The position numbers were made by a program, and so were the translations under genes. The notes under the pieces were generated by a model that was not told where the DNA came from, searched no databases, and was given only the letters and a program-made list of their open reading frames with translations. A stretch of 64,000 nucleotides of DNA from Gerris lacustris. Lineage: Eukaryota > Arthropoda > Insecta > Hemiptera > Gerridae. This document shows positions 31,101 through 38,923 of this stretch, piece by piece. The DNA lies in contig OX578286.1 of NCBI GenBank assembly GCA_951217055.1, forward strand, positions 16,765,050 to 16,829,049, written 5' to 3'. The first letter of the stretch is position 1; the number at the start of each line of letters is the position of its first letter.

Positions 31101-33454
31101 CCTTTTGTATATCTGGGGGAGAGACTCAGAATTTAGCCCTCTATTTTCATTTAATTGGCTGTTAATTTGTTCAATTTGGATGTGTCTTTTAATACTTCTT
31201 TAATCAATGTGCTGTGAGTGCACAAATCTTTTTTTTTGAGATTTCAACTAAATTATCCATTTCAGGTGTTTTTAAGACCTCCTATGTATGTGTGTTATCA
31301 TCGTAGTGCCCAGGGTATTTAACCTAGAGAGTTGAAATTTGGCAGAAGAATTAGTCCTTACTTCTAGTTGCGCTGTCCATAAAATCAAAATTTTCTGCCA
31401 TCTTAAATTCAGTTTGCTAAGTGAGCAAAATATTTATAAAAAAAATTGAAAAGTGGTCCGACTTGAAATTTGACATGAATGTACCTCCCTGTATGACAAA
31501 CAAATCCGCCAAATTTAATTTTGATATTAGCCATTTTGAAGTTATCGATTTTTGAATTTCGAAATTTTAACGGTTAATAATACCGAAAGTATAAATACGT
31601 TCTTGACTTATAGTATATTGTTGGAACCAGTAAAAAATAGACTGCCAATTAGTGTGGCACATAGCTTCCTCGCATCCTATCATGTATATTATTGTTATAT
31701 CTTTTTATTGTTATATTGTTTATTGTGGAAAAACTATTAATAGTTTTAGCGATCTTTAACATTTCATAGCGGTGTCGGTGTTAGTTTTACTAAAAAATTG
31801 TATTTGAAAAAAATGTTTGTCTCATTGAATAGATGAAGTTAGATTTTTCTCAACCTAAAATTCCAATTTTAAATTTGAAGTTCACGTTTACGTGAGCATT
31901 GAGCGTGAACGCTTGGACGGAAAACCTTGTCCAACGAACTGGGCATTGGTAAAATGAACATGTCTACTAAATTTTAATTTAAATCAAATTATAATTATTA
32001 TTTACTACGGGAAACGGACATGTCTACTAAATTTTATCAAAATCGGTCGTCATTTACTCAAGTTATCGTCACGTGTTCCAAGGATTCACGGACACACAGA
32101 CCGACAGACACACACGAGACCAAAAATGTTCCCTGATGTCTGAAACGGACTTCTTTCTTGGAATTTTTAAAATCGGAGACAAAATTTTTTCGTTCTCAAA
32201 AGTGAACACAATGCTTCCGTTACCTTCTTTAAAATAAATTTACTTGCTAATTATTATTTTACAGTTACATTTAACTTACACCTCTTTGTTTGTCTGATAG
32301 TTTTTTAAATTTTTTTTTTTTTTTTTTTTTTTTTCTTTCAGGTGGTATAATGTTGAGTTGGACTCTTCGAACGAATGTACCTTTACCTAATGAGATATTA
32401 TTTTATCAAGTATATGCATGTCAAGAGAATGCTGGAGTTACTAGAGAGTGGAGTACAGTAGGCGATGTTAAAGCACTTCCTCTACCTATGGCTTGCACTC
32501 TATCACAGGTAAGATTCAGTCATATTTACAAACCTTAAATTTATATAATATATATTAAGATAGCCAAATTACCTACGATTAAATTTGAGAAGTTAAATTT
32601 GTTATGTTATTAATTCTTAATTTATAAGTAGGGAGAAAAGGAGGTAAAACTACCTTTTACCTTCCTAACTCTTGGGGTCTAACTCGTGGGTAGCGTTGAA
32701 CAAGAATCAAAAGATTTCCAGATCACTAAACAAACTGCAGCAATTTAAGACTAAACAACTGTTTTCATCTTAATTAGAGGGGCCATAAAAAGTTTAGTCC
32801 AAAACAGGGCATTGAAATGGGGAGTGTATTGCTATTGTAGCCCCCAGAAGAAAGGTGGTCTGGGCCTCCCTCTGGAAATGTTTGGGAATTTTAAGGCAAA
32901 ATATGTATTTTTCTAAATAACATTTTTTCTTTTGACATCAATAATTGTCCATAATTAAAGAAAGAAATAAAATGTGGAAAATGTAATAAAAACGGTAGTC
33001 ATTTACACTCACAATTCAAAATTAATAATAAATTTAACAAAGATGTTATTAAATTCATTGGTACCAATACTTAGTTTAGTTTAATATTCTTAACAATAAA
33101 TAACATATTTACTAAGATTGGAGATGTCTTTAACTTTCGATAGAGTTCTTAGGAGCTAAAACCTGGGATCTCTTTTCCGTTTGTTGGGGTTGTTTTTCTC
33201 TATTTTTATTCCTTCGTCTTTAATTAAAATGAATTAGTAGTTAAATTATTATTTATCATTGAATTCATTAAAATTTAAAGTATACAATTTTTTTTTTTTT
33301 TCAGTTTCGTGAAGGTCATCGATATCACTTTGTAGTAAGAGCTGTAGATAGGTACAAAGTTTTAGGTGAATTTAGTCATCCAGCGAGTATTCTTTTAGTT
33401 TCTAAAAGCGGTGGAACTACAAACCATGCAGTTACAGCAGCTTCATCTCGGTAG
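14863..33454 (+). CDS. wde: ATF7IP/MCAF1 (windei) homologue, ten-exon gene
   Basis: Coding exons are 14886-15423, 18179-18378, 19719-19853, 23540-23680, 27244-27513, 28614-28908, 29601-29722, 30956-31049, 32342-32508 and 33305-33454. All junctions are GT..AG and phases agree, giving 2112 nt or 703 residues. The product has an acidic N-terminus (1-180), basic patches (KKRQR, KKIKK), a conserved helical region (about 255-350), a Ser/Pro/Thr linker with a SUMO-interacting motif VIDLT (518-522), and a C-terminal fibronectin type III domain (about 599-690) with the family signature GDVKALPLPMACTLSQF. In flies and vertebrates this family binds SETDB1/Eggless and supports nuclear H3K9 trimethylation and silencing; the same role here is inferred. 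The frame is open upstream of ATG 14886 to the acceptor at 14863, so translation may start in an unseen upstream exon. Confidence 0.9.
15613..15793. mobile_element. MITE in windei intron 1
   Basis: AGGCCCGGTTCACAAGAGCG at the left is mirrored by CGCTCAAGTGAACTGGTCCT at the right, with an inner TTTTGGA(C/T) mirrored by ATCCAAAA. About 180 bp, non-coding. The AGG..GGTTCAC style resembles the Harbinger-like ends seen at 10.05 and 43.9 kb, but the flanks (GAC, TAA) show no target duplication. Confidence 0.65.
16078..17130. mobile_element. TTAA-flanked piggyBac-like element, family 2 (older copy)
   Basis: TTAACCCACTGCCCACAAG at 16078 pairs loosely with the inverted right end (CTTGTAGACATTGGGTTAA) at 17130, and GGTTGGGTGATATCCCACCC lies inside the left end. 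The same end structure is seen more intact at 35.90-36.49 kb. TTAA targets and CCC-starting ends are typical of piggyBac relatives. No transposase frame is seen. It includes a long poly-T run at 16160-16187. Confidence 0.6.
18179..18378 (+). CDS. wde: windei homologue, exon 2
   Basis: Acceptor TATTTTAG, donor GTATGC at 18379. Encodes residues 180-246 with two basic clusters (KKRQR and KKIKK) likely to act as nuclear-localisation signals, then a predicted helix (QINQEIKSLDDKLNSLD). Confidence 0.85.
18770..19080. repeat. Relic related to the GTTACTC hAT-like family
   Basis: GTGTGATATTCCTTTGTCCC near 18885 is the inverse of the inner text of the elements at 12.44 and 30.58 kb (GGGACAAAGGAATATCAC). 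Ends are not recognisable. A poly-G run lies at about 19022-19035. It sits in intron 2. Confidence 0.4.
19719..19853 (+). CDS. wde: windei homologue, exon 3
   Basis: Acceptor ATTACTAG, donor GTAATT at 19854; 45 whole codons. Encodes a charged helix (DEEARNAERDKAREKQMREN) followed by VLRVIQRDYQNMSVE, the start of the conserved central region of ATF7IP proteins. Confidence 0.9.
20003..21836. mobile_element. Nested fold-back element in windei intron 3
   Basis: A strong palindrome runs from about 20036 to 20570: the left arm (ACATCAAGCTAGAATTTTGTG, GGTCAGCTAAGTTC, GGTGGACAGTATGATTTTC) returns inverted around a short centre near 20290. The outermost text at 20007 (TAGTCCAGGAGATGGCGTGC) is mirrored at 21812-21835 (GCACGCTATTTCCTGGACTA), and GAAACTACTTTCTTTGG at 20580 is mirrored at 21742. 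The simplest reading is a fold-back element split by a later insertion (about 20.6-21.73 kb). That inner stretch is AT-rich and holds a motif of the type discussed under findings (20.66 kb). Confidence 0.65.
21881..22177. mobile_element. TTAA-flanked piggyBac-like MITE, family 1, copy 1
   Basis: Begins TTAACCCATTCAATGCG and ends CGCATTGAATGGGTTAA, so both the 13-bp ends and the TTAA target are intact. The left half carries GTGGATCCACTGTGGATCC palindromes; the conserved middle includes CGTGCCTCGAGTAGAACCAT. Copies in the opposite orientation lie at 57.70 and 58.90 kb and a decayed one at 46.56 kb. Non-autonomous; open frames through it are incidental. Confidence 0.9.
22783..23132. mobile_element. 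Palindromic element carrying two tRNA-like sequences
   Basis: About 95-100 bases at each end are inverted copies, from TTTAATTTAAATCAAATTAT through ACAGAGAAAAATACACT(C/T)CAG to the tRNA-like GCGCCGGGATTTGAACC. On the minus strand (about 22924-22850) a full tRNA-like unit reads CTCCAGTATAGCTCAGTTGG...GGTTCAAATCCCGGCGCTGGAG: A box, B box and a 7-bp acceptor stem are all present, but the T stem is imperfect and no clear anticodon arm forms. On the plus strand (23025-23072) only the 3-prime half is kept. It sits in windei intron 3. Confidence 0.8.
22850..22924 (-). tRNA. tRNA-like sequence, probably not a working tRNA
   Basis: TAGCTCAGTTGG fits the A box and GGTTCAAATCC the B box. CTCCAGT pairs with GCTGGAG as an acceptor stem, and GCTC/GAGC forms the D stem. 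The anticodon stem is not convincing and two T-stem pairs mismatch. Its place inside an inverted-repeat element argues for a captured or SINE-type tRNA relic. Confidence 0.35.
23540..23680 (+). CDS. wde: windei homologue, exon 4
   Basis: Acceptor TTCTTACAG after a long T run, donor GTAAAT at 23681; 47 codons. DFEDAIYVAIMDYFCNYNP followed by a leucine-rich helix (LLQRKVLMLEKLVATLQENY): the core of the conserved ATF7IP binding region. Confidence 0.9.
24089..26118. mobile_element. Rearranged mariner-type transposon forming a ~760-bp-arm hairpin
   Basis: Ends are CAGGGTGTTCCGCATAAGT and its inverse, flanked by TA on both sides (24087 and 26119). The first ~760 bases (24089-24850) reappear inverted and nearly identical at 25348-26118, around a ~500-base centre with transposase remnants. 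The left arm encodes a helix-turn-helix region (RRASAVLGIPGTQIFRILKR), which the right arm repeats in reverse, so the original 3-prime end has been replaced by an inverted copy of the 5-prime end. It lies in windei intron 4. Confidence 0.85.
24900..25346 (+). pseudogene. mariner/IS630-type transposase fragment
   Basis: Conceptual translation gives WIDEYLLTRAGAINFHNTNIW, NPLVPRPQHFQPQFSVNVCAGI and IGLRIVGP, matching the DDE-domain stretch of insect mariner/IS630-superfamily transposases (usually xxDE..F..NFHNxHxW..ENPH..r....qFSvNVWAGI.gd.liGP). Stops follow from 25147. A last piece (DLAKSILYRTIVYTREELIS) matches the region near the C-terminus before the inverted arm begins. Several catalytic blocks are absent, so the copy cannot be active. 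Confidence 0.8.
26880..27155. mobile_element. Near-perfect ~120-bp-arm palindrome in windei intron 4
   Basis: ATATTGATAGTAGG(A/G)TCTAAA at 26879 is mirrored by TTTTAGACCCTACTATCAATA at 27132. The arms continue through AAGCTCACTTTTG, GGGTCATCTTCTAGCTGAAA and ACCACATTTATTGTCAGTAA. The loop is short and AT-rich (about 27005-27027). Each arm carries a CTTGAAGATGACCC..GGGTC-type stem. The right arm ends only ~90 bases before exon 5. Confidence 0.75.
27244..27513 (+). CDS. wde: windei homologue, exon 5
   Basis: Acceptor TTTTTTCAG, donor GTAAGT at 27514; 90 codons, residues 339-428. It completes the conserved helical region (FSEAKYLLKRMVEIRKDDLN), then a Cys-containing stretch (CTCQN, SRCRGGDFCPG) and a polar linker. 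The end of the helical region is well supported; the linker is poorly conserved in this family. Confidence 0.85.
27872..28225 (+). repeat. SINE-like repeat with a (CTA)n tail
   Basis: GTAGGTTCGATCCC (near 27946) is a good B box, preceded by CATCTGCTCAAGGCGGC. The body continues to TAATTGCTAGGTTCGAAC (28114), shared with the triplicated unit at 2.0 kb, and ends in a CTA/ACT trinucleotide run (28165-28225). tRNA-derived head, unique body and simple-repeat tail form the standard SINE layout. The A box is decayed. Located in windei intron 5. Confidence 0.55.
28614..28908 (+). CDS. wde: windei homologue, exon 6, with SUMO-interacting motif
   Basis: Acceptor TTTTTTTAG, donor GTATAA at 28909; 98 codons plus one base. 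A Ser/Pro/Thr/Gln linker ends in YVIDLTEKEE: VIDLT followed by acidic residues is a canonical SUMO-interacting motif, a known feature of ATF7IP proteins. Two other open frames across this exon are shadows. Confidence 0.85.
29147..29380. mobile_element. Fold-back element, family A, copy 3
   Basis: TTGGTTTTCTGGTGAAATCC, then CTTCCACTACTGGAAGCATC and GATGTTAATTTGAAGCAA match the copies at 4.76 and 11.73 kb. The right arm is diverged (CTTCAAGGTAACATCTTGAT, CAGTGGTGGAAGTG) but still mirrors the left. It lies in windei intron 6. Confidence 0.7.
29601..29722 (+). CDS. wde: windei homologue, exon 7
   Basis: Acceptor TTTTTTTTAG, donor GTAAGT at 29723. Encodes residues 527-567, a Pro/Val/Thr linker (APVTPPPSTV..., PVQQPVQTRVVKTSVLSPM) with no domain. 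The phase (two bases in) matches exon 6. Confidence 0.8.
29958..30131. mobile_element. MITE with fivefold GCATGCTCATTCG word
   Basis: AGGCGGAGACACACCTGAGC on the left is mirrored by GCTCAAGTGTGTCACCACCT on the right. Between them GCGAACGCATGCTCATTCGG-type words occur several times in direct and inverted orientation. Flanks are AAA and TAA. A second compatible right end (ATGTGTATCTCCGCCT) lies at 30534-30549, so a larger or second element may share the left end. In windei intron 7. Confidence 0.7.
30395..30520. repeat. Fragment of the pogo-like family found at 56.2 kb
   Basis: ACGACAACCTCAATTAC through ATTATTATCCAAACAACCTC is nearly the same text as 56.26-56.37 kb, but the CAGTAGAACCTC ends are missing. 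The overlapping minus-strand open frame (30145-30462) has no recognised domain and is not called. Confidence 0.6.
30575..30901. mobile_element. hAT-like MITE (GTTACTC family), copy 2, with intact duplication
   Basis: GGTACTTCTGTAGATTGTTA at the left is mirrored by TAACAGTCTAAAGAAGTTCC at the right. The flanks are a perfect 8-bp duplication AACTTTAA (30567-30574 and 30902-30909), typical of hAT elements. Inside, an ATAAGGGGAGTAACAGTCT(A/G)AAGAAGAACATTCCGTACACTTT unit is repeated, so the right end has been duplicated. It sits just 54 bases before the acceptor of windei exon 8. Confidence 0.85.
30956..31049 (+). CDS. wde: windei homologue, exon 8
   Basis: Acceptor TTTTCTAG, donor GTGAGT at 31050. 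Encodes residues 568-598, a Pro-rich linker (PTLPALPPAPFYKASVRRPP) leading to the fibronectin domain. ATF7IP proteins usually have such a Pro-rich stretch directly before the FN3 domain. Confidence 0.85.
31285..32235. repeat. Mosaic of dispersed repeats in windei intron 8
   Basis: Text at 31.64-31.68 kb (CAATTAGTGTGGCACATAGC) recurs at 41.35 kb. At 31972-32015 the end of the palindromic tRNA-like element at 22.78 kb (TTTAATTTAAATCAAATTAT, then ACTACGGGAAACG) appears once, alone. At 32030-32230 a phrase (ATCAAAATCGGTCGTC, ACAGACCGACAGACA, GGAATTTTTAAAATC, CTTCCGTTACCTTC) recurs at 28.37-28.44 and 41.80-41.90 kb. No coding region. Confidence 0.55.
32342..32508 (+). CDS. wde: windei homologue, exon 9 (first half of FN3 domain)
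   Basis: Acceptor TTTCTTTCAG after a long T run, donor GTAAGA at 32509. Encodes GIMLSWTL...ILFYQVYACQE...WSTVGDVKALPLPMACTLSQ, the near-diagnostic sequence of the ATF7IP/windei fibronectin type III domain. Confidence 0.95.
33305..33454 (+). CDS. wde: windei homologue, exon 10 (end of FN3 domain and stop)
   Basis: Acceptor TTTTTTTTCAG; 49 codons and a TAG at 33452. FREGHRYHFVVRAVDRYKVLG supplies the last strands of the FN3 domain, followed by a short tail (SKSGGTTNHAVTAASSR). Candidate poly(A) signals AATAAA lie at 35196 and 35567, so the 3-prime UTR may be about 1.7-2.1 kb and include the 45-bp tandem array. Confidence 0.9.
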   Translation, partial: FREGHRYHFVVRAVDRYKVLGEFSHPASILLVSKSGGTTNHAVTAASSR

Positions 33455-34169
33455 GGAACAGTTATTGGATAAAATCCCAAATAGGGTATTTGCCTTTACA
33501 AAAAAAAAAACTAGGAAAATTTATTCAATTCTTTTTTTATATTATCTCTATTTACATCTACTAGTGTTCATTATGTATATTTTATTTAAACAAATCCAGA
33601 TGTATTAGAATTAGTAATTTAATTACCTTTGTGATTCTTAATCCTTCATTGATGATTATTTTTTTACTTATGTTCATTATAATGTCTAAATATTAGAACT
33701 TCAAACTATGTTGGAAGAGGAATAATATATTTTAACGCATAATTTTCTACCTTTCTTGGTAATTAATGAAAATGGACAAGGATTTAGTGATTAAAAAATC
33801 AATACTGCTAAAACAAAATTGAAAAAAGTAAACTTATTCTCAAAATATCCTGTAAACCCAAGTTAATGTTGAGTTAGCACCAAGCAAGTCCTGAAGAGTT
33901 GCAGAATGTACATTATTTGTCTTAAAAGAATTTTAAGATAAGGCTGAACAAAATTACTTTGTTTGACTTATTTTATTCACTTTCTCAAAAGATGAAACAT
34001 CCATACTGACATACAGAATACAATTTGAATAGAAACATGTCAATTTATCCTTGTAATTTGTATAAATACCCTTTCCAGGTTTTTTTTTGTATTACGCCCA
34101 GTTTATAATATGAATAACTTATTGTAATGACACTTTTTTTATAGCACAACAAACCAGTCAATTTCCATA

Positions 34170-34660
34170 AACAATGTCAATTACTCCTTCCATGTTTGTG
34201 TATTTTCACAATCCTTGTCAATTAGTTCTGTCTTGTGGTTTGTATATTTTCCACAAACCTTGTCAATTAGTTCTGTCTTGTGGTTTGTATATTTTCCACA
34301 AACCTTGTCAATTAGTTCTTCTTGTGGTTTGTGTATTTTTACAAACCCTATCTATTACTCTTAACTGTTTTAGTTTAACTATAAAAACAACCCTCTCAGT
34401 TTAACCTCCTGATGGTTTGTGTAATTTCACAACCCTTGTCAATTAGTTCTTCTTGTGGTTTGTGTATTTTTACAAACCTTGTCAATTAGTTCTTGTGGTT
34501 TGTATATTTTCACAAACCTTGTCAATTAATTCTTTCTTGTGGTTTGTGTATTTTTACAAACCCTATCGATTAGTCTAATTGTTATAGTTTAAGTATAAAA
34601 ACAACCCTCCAAATTTAATTTCCTGATAGTTTGTGTATTTTCATTAAACTGGTGTTATTT
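34170..34660. repeat. 45-bp tandem repeat, probably in the windei 3-prime UTR
   Basis: TGTCAATTAGTTCTGTCTTG at 34216, 34261 and 34306 gives an exact 45-base period at first. Shortened and diverged units (GTGGTTTGTGTATTTTTACAAACC) continue to about 34640, broken once near 34340-34400 by a different sequence that itself recurs at 34565-34610 (TATAGTTTAA(G/C)TATAAAAACAACCCTC). It lies 0.7 kb after the stop codon and before candidate poly(A) signals. Confidence 0.8.
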
Positions 34661-35898
34661 TATATTTCTCAATTCCTATCCCATCTTAATTCCTGGTGCA
34701 TTCCTCTTTTCACAAATTTTATTAATTGGCCTTAATTTTGATTTTTCTATTCAAGCTGATAGTAGTTTGTGTATTTTTACAGATATTGTAATTTTTTTCC
34801 TTCTGGTGTATGCCACATTTTCACCAACCCTATAAATTTGCCCTTTTAGTGGATTACTTTCAATCTCTTTTGGTTCATTCCAAATTTTCTTCAACCCTGT
34901 CAGTCAGCCCTTCTCAATTGATTTTGATGTCAAATTACACAAAATAAGTCCTGTTGGATTTCATATGTTTACAAACTATTCAATCATTTGAACTTCCCAA
35001 TTCACATTAACTTGGATGTTTAAAACACACTACAATTTCTACTAAAATCTATTCTTTTGTTCAGCTCAGTTTGTTAAAACACTGTTAAGTTAAATTATTA
35101 TTTATACATGTTATCAAACACTGTTCTAACTCATTGACTTATTAACTATTTTTATTACCACATCATACGATGGCTTGGTTCTAAAAAAATACATGAATAA
35201 ATCATTTTTGCAGTATTGAGAATGTAAGTTATAGTTGTGAAAGATAAAACTGCATTCTTTTGAAAAGAACACTGAATGACAGAATAAGGCATTAGTGGAA
35301 ATATATGTTTCTTTAATATCACTGTATTTATTTTTAGTCCAAGAAGAAACTAACTCTGGCTTAAATCCATTTTTAAATAAGTACTGTAAACTGACATGCC
35401 CTCTTACATCCAGGCTTCAGAATAATATATCTAGCAAATTTAGACCTTTGATATAATAGCTATTATTATATTATATAATTAAACTTGTATTTACTTTACA
35501 TTTAATGTATACCGTCAAAAAATACTGTTACTTAATGTCACATTATGTTAGTATTTTTTTTGTGTTAATAAAAGGTCACTGGATTTTTATTAATGTTAAA
35601 TAATTTTGATGTTAATACGGATAATCATTTTATCACTCTATAACATTTGATTTTTTGTAACTTAAATTCCCTTGATGAAAAATGAACACTAGTGTGTGAT
35701 ATTTTCCTGTGATATGTCATCGACATTAGAAATATTTCATGGAAAACTTAAGTACAATTTACATGATTCTGTTCTCATTCATTCATTTTGATGAAAGTAA
35801 TTTACGGTCATGTCAGATAATCATATTCTACATTTGGTCGAATAAAAATACAAAAACAGAATTTTACATGAAGAATACGAAAAAAGGGTTGATTTTTT

Positions 35899-36487
35899 TT
35901 AACCCTCTGGCCACAAGGTTGGGTTGTAAACCACCCGGCCGTTTTTGATTTTTGATTAACATGCGTGGAGAGTGTCAAACTTAATCATCCCTCCGTGTAT
36001 CCTCTAACTAGTTCCTACTCATAGTGTTCGTAGGGCCGTTTGATCGCAGGTATCGTTTTACGCGAATTATAAACTCATGTTATATCTCTGGGGTGAGATT
36101 TCACCCGACCTTGTTTCCCCTAAATTTATTCAAAAGTCTTTTTCAATAATATTACATGCACAAGGTTTTTTTAAGACTAATATAATGATTCTCCTGATAT
36201 CTTTACGTATCATTCTTAAATGCGGTATATGAGACTCCACTCCGTACCTCCTAACTGTACACTTATCCTGAAAAATAAAATCATTCACAAACTTACCTTG
36301 AAGAAGGAAATATGTTTTCCGAAACGTCGTTAAACTAAAATATTGTGTTTATATTTTACTTTTGACTGATCCTAGCTGCCCTAAAAAAATGATTTATTTA
36401 TTCCACAGTCAATACTTTCAGTGGGTGATATTCCACCCGACCTTGTGGTATACATTCGAGCAACTCACCTTGTGGGCAGAGGGTTAA
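35899..36487. mobile_element. TTAA-flanked piggyBac-like element, family 2 (better copy)
   Basis: Starts TTAACCCTCTGGCCACAAGG and ends CCTTGTGGGCAGAGGGTTAA, each followed inward by a second GGGTG(G/A)..CACCC-type stem. TTAA targets at both ends are intact. The centre holds a CTTGAAGAAGGAAA...TTTTCCGAAACG hairpin (36.30 kb), perhaps a separate insertion. The older copy is at 16.08 kb. Confidence 0.8.
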
Positions 36488-36879
36488 TTATAAAGATAAT
36501 TCATGAAAAGAAACTAAAATAATACAAATTCATTATATATTTGTCAAACCATTTAGAAAATAGTTTGAACAACTTTAAATGGTCATTTTCTATTTTGTTT
36601 TTGTATTCACTAACATCTACGGGTGGAGTATTTTTAGTTTAGTTTTTTAGTGGTTTAAGGTTACATGTTGATAGCTGTAAACTGGTTATCACCAGAAAAA
36701 AATACAAATTTCCTTCGGGATTCCTTAAATAATTAAATTGACATCATTACAAGATTTTTTGTCTGTGACAATCGGAAAATCACCATATTTGTTGTTAATT
36801 CAAACAAATTAGGCTAGCATTAAATGAAATATGTAAGCTATATATTAAATAAAACGTTTAGAACAATGCATAAACAAAT

Positions 36880-37145
36880 TAAGTTTGTGCCAAATGTTTG
36901 TTAGAGCGTTGAAAGCGTGGGAAAGTAAAATGGAATTGGTGACCCAATGAGACCTTAGGATTTTAAAATCATGAACTCTCATTGGCTCCCATTGAAAACG
37001 TGGGAAAGTAAAATAAAAAAATGGGTGGGGAGCAATGAAAGCTCAGGATTTTAAGATTCTGAACTTTCATTGGCTCCCCACCCTATTTTTATTGACTTTC
37101 CCGTGATTTCAACGCTCTAACAAACATTTGGCACAAACTGTAAAC
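36880..37145. mobile_element. Inverted-repeat element with TTTGTGCCAAATG ends
   Basis: AGTTTGTGCCAAATGTTTGT...AGAGCGTTGAAA at 36887 is mirrored at 37098-37140. Inside, CATTGGCTCCC(A/C) with GTGGGAAAGT words is repeated in both directions. The phrase TGGCTCCCCACC also occurs at 13.11 kb. Non-coding. Confidence 0.75.
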
Positions 37146-38258
37146 ATCAAGTTTATTTTCATTTCTTAAGAAATCTTAATCTAAATCAAAATATTACTGT
37201 TAGTTTCATGAATATAACATAATTTCTCTACTCTTATATTTTAAACCAACTATTTTACCTTTAAATTTATATTTTTTTAACTTATCAAAGTGTCGTCCAG
37301 TGTTAATATAGATGCTTTTAAGGGTTGGGTTGATAAGGGGTCAAATGAGTTTTGAAGACTTTATATATTTCGTCCCATATGGGACATCTTTGGGCCTGTA
37401 AAATCAAAGGTAATTTGTAATTATAACAATATTATCTTTTAAATTCATAGAAATTATGTAATCAATATATTTCTATGAGCAGATCCATGATACTTACACA
37501 TACTATATCCTTCATAAAAATGGTCAATTTAATTTTTATAATATACTTACTTAGGTATGAGTACAAGGTTTATGTATGTGTGTCAACAAACAACACTTCA
37601 AAGTAAATGTTAACTTATCATATTTATTTAATTTTTTTTTGTTCATCAATATGATTTTAATTATTAATTGGAGAACTGAAATTTTTAACAACTTAAAATA
37701 CAACAATTTGGATCTTTCTTTTATTATATTTTAATCTATTTACTCAATGGGATATTAGGAGCCTATGTCTAAAGGGACTTGTGAATGAGAAACATTTTAC
37801 GACAATAATGGCTGGGCGAAATTACTCATAATCCAGAAATATTGTTAGTTATATGTTCTTATGCCCCAGCAATGTATCTGTTTAGCCAGAAAATTATTTG
37901 CCGGCATTATACTATACAAAATATTACCAGACTAAATATTTGCCGGGCTATAAGAATATATTGCCGCAGCAAAGTTTCTGGATTTTAAGCTATGTAGCCC
38001 AACTATTACTTCTAGCCACACATTACCGCAAAATCTTGCTCGTTTACAAGGCCGTTTCGGGAATCTTGATAGTAGAACCTGGTCAGTTTCATAGAATACT
38101 TGCATGTTATCTGAATGAATTTGGTCACAAACATTGGAGCCTATTTTTGTATAAGCAGGTTCATTTGTACATTTCAATTTAAAGTACCACTTATAATAAT
38201 TTAAAAAAAAAAAAAACAATTAAATATACAATAAACAATTGTTGTACATAACAATAAG

Positions 38259-38489
38259 CAGTGCTCGATTTCTAGAAATTGAGGTGCCGGAACTACAACC
38301 TACCCTCTCTTTTTTTATAAATATTTGCCAGTTTAATACATGATGTCCTTAATCAAATTTGTAGTCACTCATTGACAAATAAAATTTTAACAAAGGATTT
38401 TTAAAAAAAAATCTTAGTGCCAATAATTTTTTATTTATTTATCAGAGAGAGAGGTCCTGAAACGCCGTTCCGCCTCAAATCGAGCCCTG
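38259..38489. mobile_element. hAT-like MITE with perfect 8-bp duplication
   Basis: The left end CAGTGCTCGATTT and the right end AAATCGAGCCCTG are mirrored imperfectly, and GGTGCCGGAAC pairs with GTTCCGCCTC just inside. The flanks are a perfect ACAATAAG duplication (38251-38258 and 38490-38497). CAG...CTG ends with an 8-bp duplication define hAT elements. No coding. Confidence 0.9.
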
Positions 38490-38891
38490 ACAATAAGTAT
38501 ACATGAGATATATTTATTCAACAAACTTCCGATGTTTGGCCTGCCATAACACAGTAGTGAATTATGAATTTCATTAGTAATTTCTATCCTGGCCTAATTA
38601 AGGTTCCTTTCAGCTTATTTAATAAAAATAACAATACATTAAGAAAGAACCAAATTAAAGATTTTTTTTGTTGTTTAAAATTTAACTCTTCATACTTTTT
38701 TTTTTTTTAAATACTTAAGTTCCTGTTTCACTTCATTAAGTTATTTTTTTATAATTAATAAAACTCGTAAATGCTTTGTAAAAAAATTGTGTAAAATAAA
38801 TTTGTAAATATTAGAAAAATGCATTTAATTAATTTTTTTAAAACAAATATTTAAATAAAAAATCACTGAAGACTTGTAAAAATAAATTTGT

Positions 38892-38923
<32 letters not shown>

